From positions 1 through 11,274 of the forward strand of contig NYYF01000043.1 of NCBI GenBank assembly GCA_002686675.1: a DNA stretch of 11,274 nucleotides, read 5' to 3'. The position numbers and the translations under genes are program-made. Below are positions 1 through 6,808 of the stretch, one piece after another; position 1 is the stretch's first letter, and every line of letters starts with the position of its first letter. The notes beneath the pieces were generated by a model. It was given only the letters and a program-made list of their open reading frames with translations, searched no databases and was not told where the DNA came from. The DNA comes from Fidelibacterota bacterium. GTDB taxonomy: Bacteria; Marinisomatota; Marinisomatia; Marinisomatales; UBA8229.

Positions 1-421
1 AAATGTTAAACAAACTGAATAATAAAACTGACAGAGGTATAAGATACAACCAAAATGAAAATCTATCATTATTTAGATAAGATAAAAGAGGATCATGGAA
101 TAAAATTACCAGGATTACTAATAATAGAGAAAAGCCCATAGTTATAATTATCGATAAGGCAGTTAATTCGAGGGCATTATTATCTCGCTTGGGAAGTACA
201 ATTGCTAACTCATATCTTCCATTCGCAATCGTGCCTAAAATCGTTGTAATAGAAATAAACAAGGCCAACACACCAAAATCCTCCGGGGTATATATTCTGG
301 TAAGAATCGGGCTGATCGCAATTGGAATAGCTTGGGCAATTGTCGTTCCAGTAACCAACGTCAGAACATTTTTGCTGAATTCTGACTTCAAATTTAATAT
401 TTCTTTAAGTTTATTCAACAT
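1..421 (-). CDS. Wzx-type polysaccharide flippase, N-terminal part (runs off the left edge)
   Basis: Translating the minus strand from the ATG at 421 gives 140 open codons to the window edge with no stop. The protein starts MLNKLKEILNLKSEF and then reads as helix after helix. Residues 17-55 (SKNVLTLVTGTTIAQAIPIA, then SPILTRIYTPEDFGVLALF) match the N-terminus of polysaccharide-biosynthesis flippases of the MOP superfamily, in which a first helix is followed by P-x-L-[TS]-R-x-[YF]-[TS]-P-x-x-[FY]-G. About four membrane segments are visible (roughly 17-38, 48-66, 88-108, 122-138). Such proteins move undecaprenyl-diphosphate-linked oligosaccharide across the inner membrane. The start codon overlaps the stop of the upstream glycosyltransferase remnant by 11 bases, so it was probably translationally coupled to that gene. 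Whether it is still well expressed behind a broken gene cannot be judged here. Family usual length is about 400-500 residues, so roughly two thirds is missing. Confidence 0.85.
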   Translation of the reverse strand, partial: MLNKLKEILNLKSEFSKNVLTLVTGTTIAQAIPIAISPILTRIYTPEDFGVLALFISITTILGTIANGRYELAIVLPKRDNNALELTALSIIITMGFSLLLVILVILFHDPLLSYLNNDRFSFWLYLIPLSVLLFSLFNI

Positions 422-851
422 GCGGTTGAGTTAACAAAACTCCTTGATAATATTTATTGGTCTCATGTACCTGGATCTTCACAGAAAACTTCTCTGACGT
501 TCTATATCCGTTCTGTATGATTTTTTCACGGATATTTCTATCATTTAATAATTTGAGAATCGCATTTTGTAAAGATACACTATTCTCGGGAGAAGTTAGA
601 ATTCCGTTCTCTTCATTGTGAATTACTTCAGGTGTCCCTCCTATGTTCCCACCAATAACCGGCAGCCCTTGGGTCATTGCCTCTAAAAACACTAAGCCGA
701 ATCCTTCCATCAACAATGGCATCACAAAGACAGAGGCTCGCCGATAATATGTGTGAATTTTATCCGGCGGAATCCATCCTAGAAATTCAACTTGATCTGC
801 AATTCCCAAATTCTTTGCTAACTTTTTCATTCTGCCTAAATTTTGGTTTTT
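411..851 (-). pseudogene. GT4 glycosyltransferase remnant, C-terminal third only
   Basis: About 145 open codons encode the C-terminal half-domain of a GT4 (GT-B fold) glycosyltransferase. They include KNQNLGRMKKLA, VEFLGW, ASVFVMP and the E-x7-E donor-binding motif in EGFGLVFLEAM, followed by QGLPVIGGNIGGTPEVI. The first ~242 residues found in the paralogue at 2059-3210 are absent, including the whole acceptor domain and the R-K donor-phosphate motif. Homology to that paralogue starts abruptly at about 841-851, exactly where methyltransferase sequence ends on the other side. By hand alignment the first ~73 residues are about 80% identical to the paralogue and the rest much less. An in-frame TAG lies just upstream, so the fragment could only be translated from a local TTG/ATG at 863-858 with no good ribosome binding site. 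It has no stop or frameshift of its own, so the truncation may be recent, or the half-domain may still be made. I infer a non-functional remnant. Confidence 0.8.
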
Positions 852-1099
852 TATCATCATCAATATCTAAAGTGGTGACTTTGAAACCCTTATTTCTACA
901 ATAGTTGGATGTAAATCCGCTACCAACACCAATTTCTAGCATTGTTTCACCTTTATTCCACTCTGCAAAGCCTTCCATAATTTTTTGCTGATACCAATAC
1001 CCCCCCCCCATGTTCATATGACTCAAGATAACTAGTCCAATCCGCACCATACTTGTAAATGATATCTTCATATTCTACACTTTTAAATTCATTACTCAT
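845..1099 (-). pseudogene. SAM-dependent methyltransferase remnant, N-terminal third, frameshifted at a G10 run
   Basis: The ATG at 1099 has a good ribosome binding site (AAAGGAAAA, six bases upstream) and begins MSNEFKSVEYEDIIYKYGAD, continuing through YLESYEHGGG. At the run of ten G (minus strand) this frame goes wrong and stops at 953. The next frame carries the natural continuation YWYQQKIMEGFAEWNKGETM followed by LEIGVGSGFTSNYCRNKGFK and VTTLDIDDDKKP. LEIGVGSGF is class I methyltransferase motif I (SAM binding), and LDID is the acidic end of strand 2 (motif II). Nine G instead of ten would restore one frame. After DDDKKP the methyltransferase sequence ends and glycosyltransferase sequence begins in a different frame, so the catalytic C-terminal half is lost. 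The reconstructed piece is about 85 residues, against 200-250 for the family. The substrate is unknown; in this setting a sugar or sugar-linked group is likely. Confidence 0.72.
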
Positions 1100-1105
1100 A
1101 TACAG

Positions 1106-1114
1106 TTTTCCTTT
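1106..1114 (-). promoter_or_regulatory. Ribosome binding site deciding the methyltransferase-remnant start
   Basis: The minus strand reads AAAGGAAAA followed by six bases and the ATG at 1099. It is one of the clearest Shine-Dalgarno-like sites in the window. It favours the ATG at 1099 over the start further upstream at 1141, which has no such site. Confidence 0.5.
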
Positions 1115-1156
1115 GGCAATATTCTTGAAATGTTTAACCAACTAAATTATTACTTG

Positions 1157-2062
1157 TTATTCCTCAATTTTCTTTTTCATGAGACAAATTCCAACTTTCA
1201 GCAAATCAACAGAAATTTTTACCCTCTCATCTACTTTTATTTTCTTCCAAGCATTCTTCATCCCTGGGGACCAGGAAATATCATCAAAAACAAGTACTAC
1301 ACCTTGATTTGCGAGGAAGGGAATAATCTGATCAAAATATCGCATGGTTGCTTTTTCATCATGATGCCCATCAATGAAAGCAAAATCTACGGGTCTGGAT
1401 TCATTAAGGACTTCACCCAGAACATCTTGAAATCGACCAGCGACTACCCTCACATTTTCTAAGCCGATGGTTTCAATATTCTGTTCTGCATATTTTGCTA
1501 ATGTTTTTGCACCTTCTATAGTAACAATTTTACCTGCCTTGTTTAAACTGAGTGCCACTGCTTGGTATAAGGCCGAAATTCCTAAGCAGGTGCCTAATTC
1601 TATACAAACAGCCGGTTTAAATTCTCTAACAAGGTTAAATAAAAGGAATGACCAAAAAGGAGATTTACTTCCAAAACGGCATACTTCTCCAACAGTGGTA
1701 GTTACAGTTTTTCCTTCATACATATCCTGTTGGGTGCGATGCTCATCCGATTTGCCCGCTCCGTAGTCTACTAGGGATATTTCAGTGGTAGATGCATTTA
1801 AATTTTCTCTTAATTGTTCAATTTTGTCAATCCATACTTTTTCTTTGGGAACAAGATCATTTTTTAATGTGCTTTTTAAAGTGTTAGCAAGGATTATAGA
1901 ATCTCTATCTCCCGAACGAATTAAACGAAAAATTGCAATCTTTGCTAACATTCTATTTCTTAACGATTCAAGTTTCTCAATCCAGGCAGAATCATAATTG
2001 ATTTTTTTTCTCTTATTATTCATACAATTGAATCTGTTCTCGCAATTTATTGTTATTCTCAT
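1157..2062 (-). CDS. Class I SAM-dependent methyltransferase (Methyltransf_24-like)
   Basis: The protein has 301 residues. The C-terminal half is a Rossmann-fold methyltransferase: motif I CIELGTCLGIS (153-163), an acidic residue after strand 2 in VTIEGAK (E183), DFAFIDGHHDEK (226-237) after strand 4, and VVLVFDDISWSPGM (255-268). The IDGHH and FDD stretch resembles O-methyltransferases and cephalosporin-hydroxylase-like proteins of the Methyltransf_24 type. Residues 97-102 (LVDYGA) begin a linker often seen before this domain in Bacteroidota-type proteins. Residues 20-90 are charged and helical and may be partly coiled coil. The ATG overlaps the stop of the upstream glycosyltransferase gene as ATGA, which supports this start; a second ATG at 2023 is possible. 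It has no signal peptide and would act in the cytoplasm, probably methylating a sugar or glycan intermediate. The acceptor cannot be read from the sequence. Confidence 0.83.
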   Translation of the reverse strand: MRITINCENRFNCMNNKRKKINYDSAWIEKLESLRNRMLAKIAIFRLIRSGDRDSIILANTLKSTLKNDLVPKEKVWIDKIEQLRENLNASTTEISLVDYGAGKSDEHRTQQDMYEGKTVTTTVGEVCRFGSKSPFWSFLLFNLVREFKPAVCIELGTCLGISALYQAVALSLNKAGKIVTIEGAKTLAKYAEQNIETIGLENVRVVAGRFQDVLGEVLNESRPVDFAFIDGHHDEKATMRYFDQIIPFLANQGVVLVFDDISWSPGMKNAWKKIKVDERVKISVDLLKVGICLMKKKIEE

Positions 2063-3210
2063 TCATGAGAAAAATTACTATATAAATCAATCGTATTATC
2101 TACCATTTTTTGTGCAGGATACTTTCGAACAGTAGAATAACCATTTTCAATTACCCGTTTTCTTAATTCAAGATTTGTTAGAAATTCTCGGATTTTTTCT
2201 TTAAGAGTGCTCACATCATCTGGATTAACAAGAAAACCATTTTTTCCATCTTTGATCAATTCTAATGTTCCTCCAACGTTTCCCCCAATGACAGGGAGTC
2301 CCTGTGCCATCGCCTCCAAGAAGACCAACCCGAAGCCTTCCATCAGCGAAGGCATAACAAAAACAGAAGCTTTCCGATAATAAGTTTTTATCTTTTTGGG
2401 AGGACTCCATCCGATAAACTCCACGCTGTCCATCACACCCAACTTACCCGCTAATTTCTTCATTCTACCTATGTTTTGGTTTTTGCCAATAATCTGTAAT
2501 ATCAATCCAGGAATTTCTTTTAACAGTGCAGGCATTGTTTTCAAAATGACCGGTAGCCCTTTTCTCTGAACATTCCCTCCTACAAAAAGCATGATCGGTC
2601 TATGGAGGCGTTCTTTTTCCAGTTGATCATCAATAGGGACACAATCCAGATTCATGCCCAGGTAAATTGTCTCTATTTTTCCAGGCGGGATATTGTAGGC
2701 TTTAGAAACAGTTTCTGCTGTTGCATTAGAATTGGCCGAAAGTCCAGCCAGCTTTCGCAGTGCTTTTCTTTCGGTCAGAGTGACGAAAGAATAATATAAC
2801 CAACGTTTTATCCAATCCACATAATCATTTTTATAATAGAATGGATTCCAGTTATGTCTTGCGAAATAATCATCGTGAAGTGTGCCTATTGCTGGGATAT
2901 TTCCCTTATAGGCATATGATTCCCGTGCATCGGTAAAGTGAATAAGATCAGCATCAACTTTTTTGATAACCTCAGCATATGCATAGGACAAAGAATACCA
3001 CCCTCCATGCGTCAAATCATGTTTAGATGGGGATACAGGAATAAAATCCATTCCTTCAGTATTCATTGGATCTCCTGGAGAGATCACTGTGACTTTTATA
3101 CCTGACTTAACTAATCCTCTAGCTAAGTGTGTGGAATACGCTCCAAGTCCAGACCAATAATTATTGAATTGCTGGGAACAGAGGACTATATGTTTCAGGG
3201 TAGATACCAA
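2059..3210 (-). CDS. GT4 family glycosyltransferase
   Basis: The protein has 383 residues, a full-length GT-B fold retaining glycosyltransferase. The N-terminal domain opens with HIVLCSQQFNNYWSGLGAYS, and the glycine-rich acceptor loop GLGAYSTHLARGL lies at 21-33. The C-terminal domain has LFVGGNVQRKGLP (208-220; R216 and K217 fit the donor diphosphate contacts), RMKKLAGKLGV, VEFIGW, ASVFVMPSLMEGFGLVFLEA with E291 and E299 forming E-x7-E, and QGLPVIGGNVGG. It would transfer a hexose from a nucleotide sugar to a lipid-linked acceptor at the cytoplasmic face of the inner membrane. Donor and linkage are not predictable. The start is TTG at 3210: no ATG lies close by and the first strand begins at residue 6, but no clear ribosome binding site precedes it. 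It starts 16 bases after the YfhO gene and overlaps the methyltransferase gene by four bases. A diverged C-terminal copy lies at 411-851. Confidence 0.9.
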   Translation of the reverse strand: MVSTLKHIVLCSQQFNNYWSGLGAYSTHLARGLVKSGIKVTVISPGDPMNTEGMDFIPVSPSKHDLTHGGWYSLSYAYAEVIKKVDADLIHFTDARESYAYKGNIPAIGTLHDDYFARHNWNPFYYKNDYVDWIKRWLYYSFVTLTERKALRKLAGLSANSNATAETVSKAYNIPPGKIETIYLGMNLDCVPIDDQLEKERLHRPIMLFVGGNVQRKGLPVILKTMPALLKEIPGLILQIIGKNQNIGRMKKLAGKLGVMDSVEFIGWSPPKKIKTYYRKASVFVMPSLMEGFGLVFLEAMAQGLPVIGGNVGGTLELIKDGKNGFLVNPDDVSTLKEKIREFLTNLELRKRVIENGYSTVRKYPAQKMVDNTIDLYSNFSHE

Positions 3211-3226
3211 AATTATTTTATTGATA

Positions 3227-5623
3227 TCAAGTCAATTTGAGACGTTGTCGATAAATCCAGATACCGTAGCCTAGTAATACAACCAACACTATAATGAAAA
3301 TTGTCCTGCTTAAAAATAGCGCACGATAAAAAGATGGTAAGGCAAAACGGAATTCCACTTTATGATTCCCTGCGGGAACCATGACAGACTGCATAAAGTG
3401 ATTCGTTTGATATATTTCGGTTTCTTCTCCGTCTATGTAAGCATTCCAGCCAGGTGGATAATATCCCTCACTAAAAGCCATTAATGCATCATTTATCATT
3501 TCAACAGAAATTATCGTTTTCTCCGATTCCCAATGTTCAATCTTAACTTTTGACCCTTCCAAATTAAACTGCATTTTAGGTATTTTTTTTGTAAGGATAG
3601 CTTTTTCAACAGGATTAAAATTGTCTGCTTTGATCAAATTTAGTGTTTCTAATTTTTCTTGAGATACAACCACACTGTCAATCAGAAATACCCTTGGTAA
3701 CCAGTTTTTCAACCGATAAATATGCTCACCCTGCATTGATTGTTCAAGAATCAATTCAGGGTGATTAAATCGTTTCCTTGAAATGGCATATTTTGTGTTT
3801 GTCAATCGAAGAAAATTTAAATTATCAAAAAAATTTTGACCAATAAAATCCTGATAATTTGCCATCTTTGCGGCATGATAGCCCCCAATTGAAGCAATCC
3901 CGAACCATCCATATTCATTGGTAGTTCTATTATCTAAAGGATAAACGCGAAATATATCGTTATCTTTCTGCAAATAGTCAATTATCCCTGTCTTATGAGG
4001 TTCCATCTCTTGTCTAGATATATTTGAAAACATGGGTGAAATGACTTTTCGACCTACATATCCAAGATCGGCAATCATTAGGACAAGAATGATTACTACA
4101 AATGGTTTCAATTGTATTTTTTGTGCCAATGCAGCCCAGATGAGACCCAGTGTCCCTGCAGACAGAAAGATGGCTATCCACATATCTTTATAAAACATGT
4201 CAAACCTCATTTTATAAAGGTAATTGATTTGTTGTGGACTTTGGAATTGCCGGATTCTTTCTGTTGCCTGATCCGCATGGTTATACACACCAAACATTAA
4301 GTTTTGTATTCCATCTCTGAAAACCAATACGATTACTGAAAATATGCCTATTCCTATCAATATGCGTATGATTACCGTTTTCCATTCGGTTCCTTTTTGC
4401 TCGGTTATTTTTTCTAGGAGAATCTGAAATCCACAGCCTGCAAATACAGCCGTGGTCATTGCAAAGAGGATGAGTATCATGGATGGCTCCCGAAACTTAT
4501 TAAAATAAGGCAAATAATTCAGAAGAAGGGACGATAAAATGGAAAAATTCTTTCCCATTCCAATAAACAATGAAAGCACTAAAACAATGACAAAAAACCA
4601 ATAATCACGTCGTTTTTTCCCTGCGATAAGTGCAATGAAGGCCAAAATTACTACGGGAATACCAAGATAATGAGGATATGAAGTAAATGGCATATCTCCC
4701 CAGTACGTATTGCCTCCAAATCCACTAAACCCCGGGATAATAAAAGTGAATATTTCCCACCAGTCAAACGACCAACTCGTTGCATAATTAAAGGATAATC
4801 CACCTCCACTTCCCGAAGTGCCAACTCCCCGAATGGAATAAGGTAAATACTCACTCATGGGCATAAGAACAATTGATGCCATGTAGTATCCTATCCCCAA
4901 TGAAACTCCGGTCATTCCCATTGTGGTCATCAGCCTAGCCCATGTTTCCTTCTTGATTATCCCCTGAATCAGCCGATAAAGAGAATATAAGCCAATCATC
5001 AGCAATCCATAGTACGCTACCTGAGGATGATAACTGCCGATCTGAGAACCGACTGCACCGCCTAGGAGAACCATAAATATCCATTTTCGTGTATCCCATA
5101 ATCGACGCAGAGCATACAATATCAACGGAAGATGAATAAAAGTGACGATTCGATTTGTGTGTGGTGTCCCCAGTATTTTTGTCGTAAAAACAAATGCAAC
5201 CGCTCCAGCAAACGATGCATAATATCCCAATCCATAGGATCTTAATAGCAGTAGCATGAAAATAGCTCCAGCTAGGATATTAAAGGTAAAACCCTTGGCA
5301 AGTTTCCGGAGAATATCACCTGGAATAATTTTATAAATCGTCTCTAAATTATACTGTAATCGGTATGTCCCAGAAGCATGAAAGGGCATTCCACAAAAGA
5401 TATAAGGATACCAAAGTGGATAATCATCATATTTTTCAATAAAATTGTCTCTATAGTTACCGAATATAATTCCTTGACTTCGCACATCACTGATCGTCAA
5501 TTTTTCTCCATATAAAACTGGTTCCTGGTAAAGGTAAACTATACATGTAATGAAAAATATAACCATGAAAATATATTTATGGAATCCACCTAATTGCTTT
5601 ATCTGGCTAAATATATTTTTCAT
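3227..5623 (-). CDS. YfhO-family multispanning membrane protein (putative GT-C type glycosyltransferase)
   Basis: The protein has 798 residues. Helix 1 (about 16-33) is followed by an extracytoplasmic loop with the acidic TISDVRSQG (D46) and PLWYPYIFCGMPF (69-81), typical of the YfhO family and similar to the catalytic first loop of GT-C enzymes. About ten further helices lie between 110 and 520. A soluble extracytoplasmic domain spans about 525-760, with the family signature EGYYPPGWNAYIDG (719-732) and VMVPAGNHKVEFRF (747-760). The final helix lies at 768-790. In Bacillus subtilis YfhO is required, with the GT2 protein CsbB, for glycosylating lipoteichoic acid. Here a CsbB/GtrB-like GT2 sits three genes upstream, so I infer transfer of a lipid-phosphate-linked sugar to an envelope glycan or protein. 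The start is the ATG at 5623, 21 bases after the preceding stop, with a weak GGGAT site. It is in the usual length range for the family and undamaged. Confidence 0.85.
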   Translation of the reverse strand: MKNIFSQIKQLGGFHKYIFMVIFFITCIVYLYQEPVLYGEKLTISDVRSQGIIFGNYRDNFIEKYDDYPLWYPYIFCGMPFHASGTYRLQYNLETIYKIIPGDILRKLAKGFTFNILAGAIFMLLLLRSYGLGYYASFAGAVAFVFTTKILGTPHTNRIVTFIHLPLILYALRRLWDTRKWIFMVLLGGAVGSQIGSYHPQVAYYGLLMIGLYSLYRLIQGIIKKETWARLMTTMGMTGVSLGIGYYMASIVLMPMSEYLPYSIRGVGTSGSGGGLSFNYATSWSFDWWEIFTFIIPGFSGFGGNTYWGDMPFTSYPHYLGIPVVILAFIALIAGKKRRDYWFFVIVLVLSLFIGMGKNFSILSSLLLNYLPYFNKFREPSMILILFAMTTAVFAGCGFQILLEKITEQKGTEWKTVIIRILIGIGIFSVIVLVFRDGIQNLMFGVYNHADQATERIRQFQSPQQINYLYKMRFDMFYKDMWIAIFLSAGTLGLIWAALAQKIQLKPFVVIILVLMIADLGYVGRKVISPMFSNISRQEMEPHKTGIIDYLQKDNDIFRVYPLDNRTTNEYGWFGIASIGGYHAAKMANYQDFIGQNFFDNLNFLRLTNTKYAISRKRFNHPELILEQSMQGEHIYRLKNWLPRVFLIDSVVVSQEKLETLNLIKADNFNPVEKAILTKKIPKMQFNLEGSKVKIEHWESEKTIISVEMINDALMAFSEGYYPPGWNAYIDGEETEIYQTNHFMQSVMVPAGNHKVEFRFALPSFYRALFLSRTIFIIVLVVLLGYGIWIYRQRLKLT

Positions 5624-5644
5624 AAATCAATCCCAGGAATATAT

Positions 5645-6808
5645 TTAATTGAGAATTTCTTTGATTGCATTATTATATACTTTTATTCGATTTGCCCATG
5701 AATACTGTTTGACAAATTCAATTCGGTCTATCATTTTATTATGATCTTCTTCAAGAGCATGTTGAATGTTTGTAACAAATTGTTCGGTATCTTCAGCCAA
5801 ATATAACATTTTCTTGAAAGGTTTGAGGGGAGACGAATCAGTACTGACAACTGGTTTGCCCATCGCAAAATATTGAAACATTTTTTGAGGTAATAACCCT
5901 TCAGCAATCCGTGAATGATTGAATGGCATTAAACAAACATCGAAATGTTGTATATAATCTACTACTTTGCCCTGAGGTTTTAACCCGAGATAATAAAAAT
6001 TTGGATGTTGGTTGATTTGAGCGATTTCCTTTTGTCGTTCATTAAGTCCTATCATTACAAAGGAATAATTTGGGAAACTAAATAAAAGATGTTTATACAA
6101 ATCTAAATCAATCCAATCTCCTATGGATCCAACAAATCCTATTATCGGCTTAGATATTTGATTCATATCTATCGGAATTTGAGGAGATGTATCTTTTATT
6201 GAAAACGAATTGAGATCAACCCCATTTTCAACGAACCGATATTTTGCTTTTAAAATTTCGTAATCAACTAATAACCTCGGAGAAACTGAAATTACAAGAT
6301 CAGATTTTTCCAATATAGCGCTTTCGTCAACTTTAATAATTGATCTTCTTCCCATTTTATTTATAACAAATCTTTCCGGCCAATCATCAACACAATGATA
6401 AATTGCCACGGATTCATCCAGTTTCCCAATCAGATCAGCAGTTTGGTGTAAAAAAGTCCAGATTATAGGACGTTCAAAATTTAATTTCTTTGCTGCTCTT
6501 CGAATTTTTGCAAGAAGTAATTTTTGATTCAGCCATCCAATCCACTGAAAGTGATTCCTGTAAGGTAATCGTGGATATGGAGTAAGTACGTATAAATTAT
6601 CAGTTACGTCCTGCAGTCTTCCGAATGGAACCACGGGCCACTTTTTTCCCATCATTCCAGAACACAATTTGCCAAAAGAGTAATTTGCTTCAACATACAG
6701 CACACGGTTATTCTTGATAAGTTCCATGGTGATATATTGCTTGGACGTCCAGTAACGGTCGTCCAGCATTTGATTGGATATCAGAATAATATCTTTCCCT
6801 TGTACCAT
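5645..6808 (-). CDS. Glycosyltransferase, GT4/TuaH-like
   Basis: The protein has 387 residues. It carries the pattern of exopolysaccharide glycosyltransferases resembling TuaH: YHCVDDWPERF (137-147), a helix ending in SDLVISVSPRLL (169-180), ENGVDLNSF (194-202), the domain-2 start IIGFVGSIGDWIDLDL (222-237), DVCLMPF (290-296) and FQYFAMGKPVVSTD (311-324). Position 312 is Q where the second Glu of the E-x7-E motif is usual. It has no signal peptide and is cytoplasmic, probably membrane associated. It would add one sugar to a lipid-linked acceptor; donor unknown. Its ATG shares one base with the TAA of the gene before it (TAATG), the arrangement expected for translational coupling. Confidence 0.85.
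   Translation of the reverse strand: MVQGKDIILISNQMLDDRYWTSKQYITMELIKNNRVLYVEANYSFGKLCSGMMGKKWPVVPFGRLQDVTDNLYVLTPYPRLPYRNHFQWIGWLNQKLLLAKIRRAAKKLNFERPIIWTFLHQTADLIGKLDESVAIYHCVDDWPERFVINKMGRRSIIKVDESAILEKSDLVISVSPRLLVDYEILKAKYRFVENGVDLNSFSIKDTSPQIPIDMNQISKPIIGFVGSIGDWIDLDLYKHLLFSFPNYSFVMIGLNERQKEIAQINQHPNFYYLGLKPQGKVVDYIQHFDVCLMPFNHSRIAEGLLPQKMFQYFAMGKPVVSTDSSPLKPFKKMLYLAEDTEQFVTNIQHALEEDHNKMIDRIEFVKQYSWANRIKVYNNAIKEILN

Noticed and set aside
189..434. Plus-strand frame of 81 codons that could encode a small membrane protein.
   Set aside because: It lies entirely opposite the flippase and remnant coding sequence, which match known families. Its hydrophobicity mirrors the opposite strand.
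1000..1009. Programmed ribosomal frameshift at the G run.
   Set aside because: No stimulatory hairpin is evident, and the frame reached ends soon after the deletion scar, so a shift would produce no complete enzyme.
787..1071. Methyltransferase-glycosyltransferase fusion protein as a new two-domain enzyme.
   Set aside because: The two family segments are in different frames at the junction, and the frame that carries motif I ends after 20 nonsense codons at 787. No continuous fusion protein can be read without a further frameshift.
953..1141. Minus-strand frame of 62 codons starting at 1141 as a separate small gene.
   Set aside because: Its first part is the beginning of the methyltransferase remnant, better started at 1099. 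The part after the G run is out-of-frame translation.
1130..1462. Plus-strand frame of 110 codons.
   Set aside because: It is antisense to the methyltransferase gene at 1157-2062, has no recognisable motif and has an unusual residue composition rich in Phe, Ile and Asn.
2225..2410. Minus-strand frame of 61 codons inside the GT4 gene.
   Set aside because: It is a shifted-frame shadow of the conserved E-x7-E region of the gene at 2059-3210.
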